Notes under the pieces: generated by a model | The model's database searches: none | The model's input: only the letters and a program-made list of their open reading frames with translations | Told to the model about the DNA's origin: nothing | Program-made: the position numbers and the translations under genes | In this document: in pieces, positions 24,994-35,206 of the stretch | How positions within the stretch are numbered: the stretch's first letter is position 1 | Layout: every line of letters starts with the position of its first letter | Source: an uncultured Dehalococcoidia bacterium | Lineage (GTDB): Bacteria > Chloroflexota > Dehalococcoidia > Lucifugimonadales > UBA3495 | Assembly (NCBI GenBank): GCA_958296445.1 | Contig: OY282565.1 | Location: 2,777,570 to 2,841,569 of the forward strand | Reading direction: 5' to 3' | Length of the DNA stretch: 64,000 bases

Positions 24994-25443
24994 ATGGCCG
25001 AATCGTGCGAATCGGGGGCTAACGGGGCCGAGGCCCGTCCGCCGGTGGCGCTGGTGTTGACCGGCAACCTGTTTTTCATACCCCGCATCGAGTCCGCCGC
25101 CGCCCGCTCCGGGATGGAAGCGATATACGGCAATTCCGCCGCCGGTCTGCTTAAGTCCACCGCTGGCCGCGATGTGGCCTTGGCCCTGATTGACTTGGAG
25201 CTGGACGAACCGGCTTGGGTCGAGGGTCTGTCGCTGCTGTCCGCCGCCCTGAAGCCGGGCGCCGGGGCGGATGGTGACGGCGCGGCCCCGGCCCCGCTCA
25301 TCGCCTACGGCCCTCACGGCGACGCGGAAACGCTGCGGAAGGCGCGGTCGCTGGGCTGCGACGCCGTGCTGACCAAGCGCGATTTCTCCCAACGCCTGCC
25401 CGAACTGCTGCGAACCAGAGGCCGCGCCGCCATCGCCCCGTAG
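24994..25443 (+). CDS. Receiver-like (pseudo-REC) single-domain protein
   Basis: 149 aa with a five-strand alternating pattern as in response-regulator receivers: 'PPVALVLTGNLFF' (strand 1), 'ALALIDLELD' (strand 3 with an Asp at the phosphorylation position), 'PLIAYGPHG' (strand 4), 'DAVLTKRDF' (strand 5 with the conserved Lys). The acidic pair after strand 1 is replaced by Thr-Gly-Asn, so Mg2+-dependent phosphorylation is doubtful. No output domain. It directly follows the zinc-ribbon gene. Confidence 0.5.
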   Translation: MAESCESGANGAEARPPVALVLTGNLFFIPRIESAAARSGMEAIYGNSAAGLLKSTAGRDVALALIDLELDEPAWVEGLSLLSAALKPGAGADGDGAAPAPLIAYGPHGDAETLRKARSLGCDAVLTKRDFSQRLPELLRTRGRAAIAP

Positions 25444-25506
25444 GGCGGGATGGTTTCGGAATTACTTCCGCTCCCTTTGGGAGAGGGTTAGGGTGAGGGA
25501 ACTGTC

Positions 25507-26316
25507 TTGCCGCTGTGGGCCTGGGCTGAAAAACGCTTCCTGTTCTTTCCCGATTCCCAAGTCGCCAACAGCCCGGCCCATGTGGGACTGACCTACGAGG
25601 ACGTGTACCTTGCCGCCCCGGACGGAATCACTCTGCACGGGTGGTTTATCCCGGCGCCCGCCGGTTGTTCCGGGCCGGAAACCCAGACTTGGCTGTGGTT
25701 CCACGGCAACGGCGGGAATGTCGGCACCCGCGTGGGGCAACTGGAGCGGGCGCATCACCTGTTGGGCGTGCACCAGTTCATATTCGACTATCGCGGCTAT
25801 GGGCGCAGCGGGGGCAAGCCTTCGGAGCAAGGCACCTATCTGGATGCCCGCGCCGCCCGGGGCTATCTGGAGCAGCGGCCCGATATAGACTCCCGCCGAA
25901 TCGTATACTTCGGGCATTCGCTGGGCGCGGCGGTGGCGGTTGAGCTGGCGGCGGCGTGGCCCCCGTCCGGGATGGCCCTAATCGCGCCTTTCGCGTCCAT
26001 CCGCGATATGGCGAAGCTAACTTTGCCGCTGCCAATGGCCGGGTGGATAGTGCGCCGCCATTACGATTCGGTGGGCCGTATTCCTAAAATTCGGGCGCCG
26101 CTCATAGTGATGCACGGCGAGCTGGACGAAATTGTGCCGCATTCCCAGGGCGTCAAGCTGTTTGAGGCCGCCAACCCGCCCAAGCGGTTCGTTACCCTGC
26201 CCGCGGCGTCGCACAACAACGCCCACCACGTCGCCGCCGACGTGATGGCCCGCGCCCTGCTGGATTTCCGCGACGGGCTGGCCGACGGGAATCCGGGCTT
26301 GGCGACGCCCGGCTGA
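25507..26316 (+). CDS. Alpha/beta hydrolase (BEM46/serine-aminopeptidase-like)
   Basis: 269 aa. The oxyanion block is 'WLWFHGNGGNVGTRVG', the nucleophile elbow 'YFGHSLGAAVAVELA' (Ser), the acid 'VMHGELDEIVPHSQG' (Asp) and the base 'LPAASHNNAHHV' (His), a complete triad. 'GITLHGWFIPAP' before it is typical of the BEM46/YqkD-like branch of esterases/peptidases. Start TTG 25507 with GAGGG upstream is the best available; the upstream 60 bases are a repeat. No signal peptide is evident. Substrate unknown. Confidence 0.8.
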   Translation: MPLWAWAEKRFLFFPDSQVANSPAHVGLTYEDVYLAAPDGITLHGWFIPAPAGCSGPETQTWLWFHGNGGNVGTRVGQLERAHHLLGVHQFIFDYRGYGRSGGKPSEQGTYLDARAARGYLEQRPDIDSRRIVYFGHSLGAAVAVELAAAWPPSGMALIAPFASIRDMAKLTLPLPMAGWIVRRHYDSVGRIPKIRAPLIVMHGELDEIVPHSQGVKLFEAANPPKRFVTLPAASHNNAHHVAADVMARALLDFRDGLADGNPGLATPG

Positions 26317-26344
26317 TTGCCGCTTTAAGGCGAATATCGTTTTG

Positions 26345-26372
26345 GGATTCCCACGAAGGCGGGAATGACGGG
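26345..26372. repeat. REP-like palindrome
   Basis: GGGATTCCCACGAAGGCGGGAATGACGGG, a slightly degenerate member of the ATTCCCGC...GCGGGAAT family, in the gap between the convergent hydrolase and DUF503 genes. Confidence 0.65.
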
Positions 26373-26440
26373 TTTGTAGATAACACGATTGGCGCAGGCC
26401 GGTGGTTCCATATGCGCTGAGAGTGGGCGGATTTACCCGG

Positions 26441-26734
26441 CTAGACTCCGCTGATGATTTCGGTTTGGACGTCCAGCACTTCTACGTCGCGCCGCGATTC
26501 CTCGATGAAGTTGAGCAGGCTGGATAGCATAGCGTCGGCGTGGCCCCGGTCGTTGCTGACGCAGCAGACGCCGATGGTGAGCCGCTGCCGCCGGTCGGCG
26601 TCCTCCACTTCAGCGACGGCTACGTTGAAGCGGTTGCGGATGCGGTCAGTCAGCGACCGGGAAATCTGCCGCTTTTCCTTAAGGCTGGACGCTTCCGGCA
26701 GGTGCAGCGTCAGCCGACAAACTCCAACGTGCAA
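26441..26734 (-). CDS. YlxP-like DUF503 protein
   Basis: 97 aa, the full length of the YlxP/DUF503 family: 'VGVCRLTLHLPEASSLKEKRQISRSLTDRIRNRFNVAVAEVEDADRRQRLTIGVCCVSND' (described here as strand-helix-strand ferredoxin-like fold) and 'VEVLDVQTEIISG'. In Bacillus ylxP sits in the nusA-infB operon near rbfA. The start TTG 26734 has GGAGG four bases upstream. Here it stands alone, divergent from rex. Confidence 0.8.
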   Translation of the reverse strand: MHVGVCRLTLHLPEASSLKEKRQISRSLTDRIRNRFNVAVAEVEDADRRQRLTIGVCCVSNDRGHADAMLSSLLNFIEESRRDVEVLDVQTEIISGV

Positions 26735-26894
26735 AGCGCCTCCTGCCCGGTTGGCTTATTTGACGGCCATTGAATCCTGATTTGTTGCGCTGATTGTGCG
26801 CTCTATTGACCAGCGTTGTCTATCATAATAGATTATACTGGCCCGGTATCTGTGCGTCCTCGGAAAAATTGCCTGGCGAAGACGGAAATAGCCT

Positions 26895-27557
26895 ATGACC
26901 GGCGACCTTTTTGCCACGGATGATTCGCGCCCGGAAGTGCCGGAAGTCGTCGTTAGTCGGCTGCCCCAGTATCTTCGCATCCTGAACCGTCTGATGGAAG
27001 ACGGCATTATGGTGGTAAGCTCCCAGCAGTTGGGGGAAAAGCTCCAGGTGACGCCGGCGCAGATTCGCAAAGACCTTTCGTATTTCGGGCGGTTCGGCAA
27101 GCAGGGCCGGGGCTACAGCGTCCGCGACCTGCTGGACCGGCTGCGCCAGATTCTGGGGGTCAACGCCTACTGGAACGTGGCGGTGGTCGGCGTGGGCCGG
27201 TTGGGGCGGGCCATCGTCAACTACCCCGGCTTTACCCCCGACGGCTTTCACTTGGTGGCGGCCTTTGACATTAACGACGAGGTTATCGGCCAGGACGTAG
27301 GGGGGCTGTCGGTTTACTCCCTAGACGAACTGCGGCGGGTGGTCGCCGAGCGCAAGATAAGCATTGCCATCGTAGCCGTTCCCGTTGCCCACACCCAAGA
27401 GGTGGTTGACCAACTGGTGGCCTGCGGCATTCGCGCCATCCTCAACTACGCCCCCATCATTCCCCACGTCCGGGAGGGGGTGCGGATTCGCAACATAGAC
27501 CCGGTGCTGTCGCTACAGTCTATGACCTACTATATCAACAGCGTAGACGAGGAGTGA
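26895..27557 (+). CDS. rex: Redox-sensing transcriptional repressor Rex
   Basis: 220 aa, the standard Rex length. The N-terminal winged helix holds 'VVSRLPQYLRILNRLMEDGIMVVSSQQLGEKL', 'TPAQIRKDLSYFGRFGKQGRGYSV'; the Rossmann NAD(H) domain has 'VAVVGVGRLGRAIVNYPGF' and 'AFDINDEVIGQDVGGLSV'. It senses NADH/NAD+ and represses respiratory and fermentative genes. It is convergent with the ATP synthase operon. I saw no clear TTGTGA-N6-TCACAA Rex operator in the window. TTGACC-N17-TAGATT at 26806-26834 may be its promoter. Confidence 0.93.
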   Translation: MTGDLFATDDSRPEVPEVVVSRLPQYLRILNRLMEDGIMVVSSQQLGEKLQVTPAQIRKDLSYFGRFGKQGRGYSVRDLLDRLRQILGVNAYWNVAVVGVGRLGRAIVNYPGFTPDGFHLVAAFDINDEVIGQDVGGLSVYSLDELRRVVAERKISIAIVAVPVAHTQEVVDQLVACGIRAILNYAPIIPHVREGVRIRNIDPVLSLQSMTYYINSVDEE

Positions 27558-27566
27558 CGGGGCTGT

Positions 27567-27677
27567 CTGAATCAGGGTTACTAGGATTAGCGGATTTTGT
27601 TGTCTGAATCAGGATTTTCAGGATAAGGTTTCCCACATCCCGCGCATCCTTTCGTCCTGCGAATCCTGATTCGGACT
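27567..27677. repeat. GAATCAGGATT palindromic repeat between rex and atpC
   Basis: TGTCTGAATCAGGATTTTCAGGAT (cut: outer arm near 27600) pairs with ATCCTGATTCGGAC at 27664-27676. A partial unit stands at 27567. It lies exactly in the gap between two convergent genes and could act as a bidirectional terminator. The same family is present as a near-perfect hairpin at 41045-41135. Confidence 0.65.
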
Positions 27678-27679
27678 AA

Positions 27680-28132
27680 TCATCCGCCGCCGCTGCTGAT
27701 GCTGGGGGGCAACTGGCCGCTGCCGGCCCGGGCGCGGCGGCGGCGCACGGTGTCGAGGCGCACTTGGGCGCGGCGCATGGAGGCCATCGCCCGCTCCATC
27801 TGCATATCGGTTGGGCGGCCGGCGATGCGTTCTTGGGCGCGGCGCATTGCTTCCTGCGCCCGCTCCTCGTTGATTTCCTCGGAATGTTCACAGGCGTCGG
27901 CCAGGATGGTCACACGGTTGCCCAGCACTTCCATAAACCCGCCGGTAACGGCGAAGTAAGTATCCGCCCCGCCCTTGCGGATGGTTAGCTCGCCCGGTTG
28001 CAAAATGGTCATCAGCGGGGCGTGCCGGGGCAGGATGCCCAACTGCCCGTCAATGCCCGGGGCGATGAGCATATCCACCTCTTCCCCATAAACCTGCCGC
28101 TCGGCGGTGGTGATTTCCAATAGCATCGGCAT
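27680..28132 (-). CDS. atpC: F1Fo ATP synthase epsilon subunit
   Basis: 150 aa. The beta-sandwich domain shows 'LLEITTAERQVYGEEVDMLIAPGIDGQLGILPRHAPLMTIL' (in part) and 'GGFMEVLGNRVTILADACEHSEEI'; a two-helix C-terminal domain follows with 'RAQEAMRRAQERIAG'. It inhibits and couples F1. The end is Arg- and Ser/Gly-rich. Unusually, it is separated from atpD by an AAA ATPase and a PIN-like gene, but only eight bases separate it from the PIN-like stop. Confidence 0.93.
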   Translation of the reverse strand: MPMLLEITTAERQVYGEEVDMLIAPGIDGQLGILPRHAPLMTILQPGELTIRKGGADTYFAVTGGFMEVLGNRVTILADACEHSEEINEERAQEAMRRAQERIAGRPTDMQMERAMASMRRAQVRLDTVRRRRARAGSGQLPPSISSGGG

Positions 28133-28140
28133 GGCGGATA

Positions 28141-28605
28141 TTACTCCTCGCAGTTTTCGTTAGCCAATTGAGTGGCTTGAATTACCGTTTTACCATCCAC
28201 ACAGTATAGCCGGAATTCTTGCCGGTTGAAGTCGTGTCTGGTTCGCTGGTCTCCCCGGCTGACGTAATGACCGCCGCTGACTACTGCCAAGTCAACCAGA
28301 TACCAGTCGTTAGTGTCGCGTACATACTGCCGCATTGGGGATTCTGCTGGTGCATCGAACCAGCGGATTTTGCGAGAGTTTGTCAATGCGTATGTGATAA
28401 GCCCTGGCCCTGTTGGGAAATACTGCCCGAAACTTGCTGTTCGTTGGGAAAGCCAGTCGAGCAGCTTGCGGGAAAGTTCAGGGCTCAATGCGATTTGGTG
28501 GCAGTTTTCGTACAACGCCCGGAAGAAGTCAAAAGACTCTCTAGCAAGGAACGGATCTCTGGTTTGAGCAATAACGTTTTCGTCAATTATGAACAAGTGT
28601 CGCAT
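28141..28605 (-). CDS. PIN-like domain protein paired with AAA ATPase
   Basis: 154 aa, no named family recognised. Asp8 follows the first strand ('HLFIIDENVIAQ'), and a late acidic cluster Asp97/Asp100/Asp105 plus Asp119 lies in 'RDTNDWYLVDLAVVSGGHYVSRGDQR'. That is the spacing of PIN-fold Mg2+ nucleases ('D..LVDLA...YVS.D'). Its ATG directly abuts the TAA of the ATPase gene, so the two form one unit. Lower GC than the atp genes suggests transfer. Nuclease activity is inferred. Confidence 0.55.
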   Translation of the reverse strand: MRHLFIIDENVIAQTRDPFLARESFDFFRALYENCHQIALSPELSRKLLDWLSQRTASFGQYFPTGPGLITYALTNSRKIRWFDAPAESPMRQYVRDTNDWYLVDLAVVSGGHYVSRGDQRTRHDFNRQEFRLYCVDGKTVIQATQLANENCEE

Positions 28606-29829
28606 TTAGCCAGTGTTCCTTGCAATCAAGGCTTCCAAGTATCGTTGCGTTTCATCAAACCCTGCTTCAAAGAAACCTTTGAGCCCCCCGTCCAAACCCT
28701 TGTTGGGGTCTAGCCGCAGTTCCTCGATTTCGGCCATGCGATTATGGGACGTACAGTAGTAGACCCGGAAATCACCCGGGGAAACCCCAGATTTCACCGC
28801 TTCGGTCAGGAAGCTCATCAGAATGTGTTCGCTTTGGGATGTGACCAGAATCTGCTTGTCTTCCGTGCGGGCTATTTCGGTAAGCACCTGCCCGACTTGC
28901 GCCTGGGCTTTGGGGTGCAGGTGGACTTCCGGCTCTTCCACCGCAATCAGCGCTCCTGATGGCGCAGCGGCGATTTGGGCGAGAGGCCAGATGATGTTCT
29001 GTACTCCTGCTCCTTCGTGGATGACGTTGGTTGATTCTTTTTCCCGGCGCAACTCTAAGGCTACCTGTGAATCGGACAAAAACCTTGCGGATAGCTCAAC
29101 GTCGTCGTCAAATATCTGGCTAAGCCATTCAGAAAGCAACAGCCGCGGCTCATCGCTGTAGGCGATAAAGTTGGCAACATCGCCGGCTTCCGCGAAACCT
29201 AGACCGACTGATTTAGATGGATATGCACCTTCATTGATGATGCGCTGTGTCTTAACGACGAATGCGCTGTCAAGTTGATTTCGTATCGTGTCTCGCAAAG
29301 TACGTATAGAGTTAAGCGTTTCTCTTGTTGCCCGGCCATGAAACGGTACTGCAACTACACTTCCGGGGGCAGACACCATAGGCGCAAGCAATCCTTTCGG
29401 AGAAGTATCTATCGTTCCTTGTGATTCTTGGAAGTTGTAACTGCTTGTGATACTATGGCCCCCCTGAAAGCGGTATTCGGTTTTGTGTTCAACAGGGCCA
29501 TAGGAATCAAGGCTGTAGCAGTAATGACATTCGAAACGCCCCGAGATTTCTTCGAGGTCCGGCGGCACTTCGTTTTCCAGCCAAATTTGAAATTCTATAC
29601 GCCTCTGCAAATCTCTGTGACTCACTACATCTTCGAACCGCCCCAGCGACTCATAAGGCCCGTTCCATACCAGCGATTCCTGGTTCCGTGACTGCTTCAG
29701 CAGCCCCAACGCCTGCAATAGACTGGACTTGCCCGAACCGTTGGGGCCGATAAGCACAGTGATACGGCCCAAGTCAATGGCGCATTTTTCCCAAGCCTTG
29801 AAGTTTTGGAGCGCCAACTTTGAGAGCAT
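28606..29829 (-). CDS. AAA/ABC-type ATPase (OLD/RecF-like, AAA_21 type)
   Basis: 407 aa. Walker A GPNGSGKS is at residues 28-35 after 'LALQNFKAWEKCAIDLGRITVLI'; the signature-like 'EGAGVQNIIWPLAQI' is near 278-292; Walker B 'ALIAVEEPEVHLHP' has Glu298/299; the His-switch region is 'ILVTSQSEHIL'. This layout is that of OLD/RecF-type ATPases that partner with nucleases in anti-phage systems. No TOPRIM domain follows; the partner appears to be the PIN-like gene downstream. It sits 37 bases after atpD on the same strand. Confidence 0.75.
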   Translation of the reverse strand: MLSKLALQNFKAWEKCAIDLGRITVLIGPNGSGKSSLLQALGLLKQSRNQESLVWNGPYESLGRFEDVVSHRDLQRRIEFQIWLENEVPPDLEEISGRFECHYCYSLDSYGPVEHKTEYRFQGGHSITSSYNFQESQGTIDTSPKGLLAPMVSAPGSVVAVPFHGRATRETLNSIRTLRDTIRNQLDSAFVVKTQRIINEGAYPSKSVGLGFAEAGDVANFIAYSDEPRLLLSEWLSQIFDDDVELSARFLSDSQVALELRREKESTNVIHEGAGVQNIIWPLAQIAAAPSGALIAVEEPEVHLHPKAQAQVGQVLTEIARTEDKQILVTSQSEHILMSFLTEAVKSGVSPGDFRVYYCTSHNRMAEIEELRLDPNKGLDGGLKGFFEAGFDETQRYLEALIARNTG

Positions 29830-29866
29830 GGCCGTATCACCTTGCCCTTTTGGGGATTTCGGAAGC

Positions 29867-31677
<1,811 letters not shown>

Positions 31678-31683
31678 AGCGCT

Positions 31684-31718
31684 ACCCTTTACTTGTACGA
31701 TTCTGCCTACGGCTATGC
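31684..31718 (-). other. Remnant of the atpD 5' end (duplication scar)
   Basis: Read on the minus strand, this stretch gives ATA-GCC-GTA-GGC-AGA-ATC-GTA-CAA, versus ATG-GCC-ACC-GGC-AGA-ATC-GTA-CAA at the atpD start (31264 downwards). The upstream sequence (TCTTCT...CCGGATGGCGCCGATGCC) also matches the leader of atpD. The period between the two sites is 454 bp, equal within two bases to that of the protease copies (452). Confidence 0.85.
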
Positions 31719-31754
31719 TCTTCTACTGATGCCGGATGGCGCCGATGCCTGGCG

Positions 31755-32129
31755 CTAAGCTCTCAGGTACAGGGCGCGAGGGTCAATGGAAACCGCTTCG
31801 TTGTCGAGGTCAAGAGTGATTTTCCACTTTTGCATCATATCGGCGCCGATGATGAGTTCCTCGGCCAGGTCTTCCACGACATAGAACGGATACATCAGCG
31901 AAGTCCCGTCCACGTCTATGTCTAGGCTGATTATCCGGTCTGCGGTGAATCCTTCCTGCCCGTCGGCCATCATAAACCGCATTGGGCGGGCCGCGGTAGC
32001 GGTGTCGCCCAGAATATCCGCGATGTCGCGGCGGACGAAAGACGAACCGGCCCCAGTGTCGTACAAGACCCGCACCGTGTCGCTGCCCCGGTTGCCGGTT
32101 ACGCCGTGTTCCTTGACGATGATACCCAT
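31755..32129 (-). CDS. Retropepsin-like aspartic protease (copy 1)
   Basis: 124 aa, same length as copy 2, with 'VLYDTGAGSSFVRRDIADILGD' and 'ELIIGADMMQKWKITLDL'. The ends ('[19 protein letters not shown]') are almost identical between the copies while the middle has drifted, so both seem to be kept under selection. It begins five bases after the atpG stop. Retropepsin-like single-domain proteases occur in many bacteria with little known function; being inside an atp operon is unusual. Confidence 0.8.
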   Translation of the reverse strand: MGIIVKEHGVTGNRGSDTVRVLYDTGAGSSFVRRDIADILGDTATAARPMRFMMADGQEGFTADRIISLDIDVDGTSLMYPFYVVEDLAEELIIGADMMQKWKITLDLDNEAVSIDPRALYLRA

Positions 32130-32133
32130 AGCG

Positions 32134-32997
32134 CTATCCCTCCAGCACCGCCATGCCGCCCATCAGGTCCAGCAACTCGTTGGTGATGCTTTCTTGGCGC
32201 AGCTTGTTCATCACTAGGGTAAGGTCTTCGCCTAGCTGCTTGGCGTTGTCGGTGGCGTTGCGCATGGCGACCATGCGGGCCGACTGCTCGCTGGCGATGG
32301 ACTCCAGCAGGGTGTGGTAGACCTCCATCTCCACGAAGCGGGGCAGCAGGCTGCGCAGCACTTCCAGGTTGCCGGGTTCGTAGATATAGCCGACGCGCTC
32401 GGCTCCGGTCAGCTCCGAGGGCGTTACCGGCAGCAGCCGCTCCACCACCGGCGTTTGGGACAGGGTGGAGTTGAAACGGGTGTAGGCCACATAGACTTCA
32501 TCGGCCTGCTGTTCCGAATACGCGTCTATCAGCAGGTGAGATATGGCGATGGTGTCCAGCAGCTCCGGGGTTTCGCCCAAGTCGGTAAAGACGGCTTGCA
32601 GGTCGCTGCCAGAGCGCACCATAAAGTCCCGCCCTTTGCGCCCCACGGCGATGGTTTGCACCGGGGTTTCCTGCTCTAGGATAAACTGGCCTACCCGCCG
32701 GTTCAAGTTGGCGTGCATCCCGCCGCACAGTCCCCGGTCGGGGCTGATGACCAGCAGGGAGATGCGCTCCACGGGCCGCACCTGTAACAGCGGCTGGGCG
32801 GCGGAAACGTCGTCGGTGGGTTGGGCGGCCAAGTGGGCGATAACGTCCTGGATTTTCTCGGCGTAGGGGCGGCCCTGCAACACCGAGTTTTGGGCGCGGC
32901 GCATCTTGGACGCGGCAATCAGCGACATAGCGTTGGTCACCTTGCCGGTGTTTTCCACGCTGCGGATGCGGCGGCGGATGTCTCTTACGCTGGGCAT
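32134..32997 (-). CDS. atpG: F1Fo ATP synthase gamma subunit
   Basis: 287 aa, usual length. N-terminal rotor helix 'DIRRRIRSVENTGKVTNAMSLIAASKMRRAQ', central 'LLVISPDRGLCGGMHANLNR', C-terminal helix 'ESIASEQSARMVAMRNATDNAKQLGEDLTLVMNKLRQESIT' (both rotor helices are intact). It forms the central stalk. It is separated from atpA by 78 bases and from the first protease gene by 4. Confidence 0.95.
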   Translation of the reverse strand: MPSVRDIRRRIRSVENTGKVTNAMSLIAASKMRRAQNSVLQGRPYAEKIQDVIAHLAAQPTDDVSAAQPLLQVRPVERISLLVISPDRGLCGGMHANLNRRVGQFILEQETPVQTIAVGRKGRDFMVRSGSDLQAVFTDLGETPELLDTIAISHLLIDAYSEQQADEVYVAYTRFNSTLSQTPVVERLLPVTPSELTGAERVGYIYEPGNLEVLRSLLPRFVEMEVYHTLLESIASEQSARMVAMRNATDNAKQLGEDLTLVMNKLRQESITNELLDLMGGMAVLEG

Positions 32998-33075
32998 ACT
33001 GCTCTGCCTTTTTCCTGTGCCGGGCTTCGGGGTGCCGGGCCTTCGGGCCGGGTCTTTTCTGCCTGTACAGAGGGC

Positions 33076-34587
33076 TTAGGCGCCGAAAATGGACTTGTAG
33101 GCCGCGATGGCTTGGTTGAGCTTGGCTTCGGTTTCGTCGGTGATGTCGCGGGTTTCGGTGATGCTTTCTAGGATGTCGGCGTGGCTGCCGGCGATGTGGC
33201 GCAAGAGGCCCTGCTCGAATTCGGCGGAGCGCTCTAGGGGGACATCTTCCATAGCGCCGGAGTTGACCGCGAACAGGATTACCACTTCCTGGTCGAGGGC
33301 CAGCGGGGCGTATTGGGGCTGTTTCAGCACTTCGGTAGCCAACTGGCCCCGGGCCAGTTGGGCGCGGGTGGCGGCGTCTAGGTCGGCGGTGCCGAACTGG
33401 GCGAAGGTCGCCAGCTCGCGGTACTGGGCTAGGTCGAGGCGCAGGCGGCCCGCCACCCGGCGGATGGCCCGCGTCTGGGCCGCGCCGCCCACCCGGGACA
33501 CCGACAGGCCCACGTTGACCGCCGGGCGGATGCCGGAGTTGAACAGTTCCGGCTCCAAGTAGATCTGCCCGTCGGTAATGGAAATCACGTTAGTAGGGAT
33601 GTAGGCCGAAACGTCGCCGGCCTGGGTTTCGATGATGGGCAAGGCGGTGATGGAGCCGCCGCCGTGTTCCTCGTCCAGCCGCGCCGAGCGCTCCAGCAGG
33701 CGGCTGTGCAGGTAGAAAACGTCGCCGGGGTAGGCTTCGCGCCCGGCGGGGCGGCGCAGCAACAGCGACATTTGCCGGTAGGCCCAGGCGTGTTTGGTCA
33801 GGTCGTCATAGACTACCAGCACGTCCTTGCCTTCGTCCATAAACTGCTCGGCCATAGCGCAGCCGGCGTAGGGAGCGAGGTACTGAAGGGGGGCGGAGTC
33901 GGAGGCGCCGGCGGTGACCACGATGGTATGGCCCATAGCGTCGGCTTCCACTAGGGAACCCACAACCTGGGCCACCTTGCCCTGCTTCTGGCCGATGGCG
34001 ACGTAGATGCAGATAAGGTCGCCGCCTTTCTGGTTGATGATGGTGTCCACGGCGATGGCGGTTTTGCCGGTGGAGCGGTCTCCGATAATCAGCTCGCGCT
34101 GGCCGCGGCCAATGGGAATCATAGAGTCAATAGCCTTGATGCCGGTCTGCACCGGGGTGTTGACCGACTGGCGCACCACCACGTTGGGGGCCACGGTTTC
34201 GGCGGAGCGGCTGCCGCTGATGGCGACGGCACCCTTGCCGTCCAGCGGGCGGCCCAGCGGGTCTACCACGCGGCCAATAAGCCCCTCGCCCACCGGCACC
34301 TCGATGATGCGGCCGGTGGAGCGCACCCGGTCGCCTTCCTTGACCGCGTTGGGGTCGCCGAGAATGGCCGCGCCCACTAGGTCGGCCTCAAGGTTCAGGG
34401 CCAGCCCCAGAATGTCGTTGCCGAAGTCCAGCAGCTCGTTGGAGCGCACCCCTTGCAGGCCCTGGATGCTGGCGATGCCGTCGCCCACTTGGACCACGGT
34501 GCCAACGTCCACCAGAGCCAGGTCGCCGCCGAACTCCTCAATTTGGCGCTTTATCAGCGAAACTATGTCCTGTCCTCTGGTAGCCAT
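33076..34587 (-). CDS. atpA: F1Fo ATP synthase alpha subunit
   Basis: 503 aa, full length. P-loop GDRSTGKT; '[34 protein letters not shown]' is the usual alpha signature (nucleotide-site Arg region). Non-catalytic nucleotide-binding subunit of F1. A strong AGGAGG lies just before ATG 34587. The gene upstream is not atpH, as expected, but a small four-TM protein. Confidence 0.96.
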   Translation of the reverse strand: MATRGQDIVSLIKRQIEEFGGDLALVDVGTVVQVGDGIASIQGLQGVRSNELLDFGNDILGLALNLEADLVGAAILGDPNAVKEGDRVRSTGRIIEVPVGEGLIGRVVDPLGRPLDGKGAVAISGSRSAETVAPNVVVRQSVNTPVQTGIKAIDSMIPIGRGQRELIIGDRSTGKTAIAVDTIINQKGGDLICIYVAIGQKQGKVAQVVGSLVEADAMGHTIVVTAGASDSAPLQYLAPYAGCAMAEQFMDEGKDVLVVYDDLTKHAWAYRQMSLLLRRPAGREAYPGDVFYLHSRLLERSARLDEEHGGGSITALPIIETQAGDVSAYIPTNVISITDGQIYLEPELFNSGIRPAVNVGLSVSRVGGAAQTRAIRRVAGRLRLDLAQYRELATFAQFGTADLDAATRAQLARGQLATEVLKQPQYAPLALDQEVVILFAVNSGAMEDVPLERSAEFEQGLLRHIAGSHADILESITETRDITDETEAKLNQAIAAYKSIFGA

Positions 34588-34644
34588 CGGAGAGCCTCCT
34601 TGCCGGATAAATCAAGGGCCGGATGAATCAGGGCCGGGGGAAAT

Positions 34645-35163
34645 TCAGTAATATGGATTTCCTTTTCGGCCCTGTCTGAGGTTTCTCTGCAACAGCCATT
34701 GCTCAATGGCAAGCTGCCCTATCGCCGTAACTGCGATGCCCCAAAGGGCGTATTGAGCATATTCGACTAATCCCTCGTCTATTTCCAGGGGTATGTAAAA
34801 GATTATGGCCGGAATCACAACAGCTAGGGAAAGCGCTTTTGTTTTTCCATCATAACGGCTTTCAGGGTGAAAACGATTATAATATATCATTGTCAAATCG
34901 CCGCTAAATTCCGCCATCCGGCGTTTGGCCTGCCGGACGACGCCCGGTATCCGTTTGGCAGTATGGATTTGCCGTTGGATTTTTGTCCGGTCTCTCCGTA
35001 ACTGTCTCAGGCCCCTAGCGGCAAGCGCTGTCATTACTGCCAAGAAAATGCCGATGCAGGCGTATTTGGCATATTCGAGTGACCTGCCTCCTATTTCCAG
35101 TAGTACCCCAAAGACTATGCTTTGAATCGCAATGAGTAGCGTATGAGCTTTTCGCTCATTCAT
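34645..35163 (-). CDS. Four-TM protein of two similar halves, inside the atp operon
   Basis: 172 aa, family not recognised. Two hydrophobic hairpins are separated by a basic soluble linker (~55-115). The halves resemble each other: 'SIVFGVLLEIGGRSLEYAKYACIGI' in the first, 'AIIFYIPLEIDEGLVEYAQYALWGI' in the second, i.e. LEI-x5-EYAxYA-x2-GI. This implies an internal duplication. ATG 35163 lacks a good ribosome site but the longer frame (to 35286) only overlaps atpH out of frame. Lower GC than its neighbours. Role unknown. Confidence 0.6.
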   Translation of the reverse strand: MNERKAHTLLIAIQSIVFGVLLEIGGRSLEYAKYACIGIFLAVMTALAARGLRQLRRDRTKIQRQIHTAKRIPGVVRQAKRRMAEFSGDLTMIYYNRFHPESRYDGKTKALSLAVVIPAIIFYIPLEIDEGLVEYAQYALWGIAVTAIGQLAIEQWLLQRNLRQGRKGNPYY

Positions 35164-35206
35164 CAAAGCGGTTTTGGCGCTGGGGCTGGCGGTGAACCCG
35201 TCCGCT

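Noticed and set aside
22947..25301. 784-codon frame on the minus strand opposite the HdrD-like gene
   Set aside because: The plus-strand HdrD-like protein has clear Fe-S motifs over this stretch; the antisense frame has none.
26735..26894. Search for a Rex operator (TTGTGA-N6-TCACAA) before rex or the atp operon
   Set aside because: No acceptable match seen; Rex control of these genes cannot be claimed from sequence.
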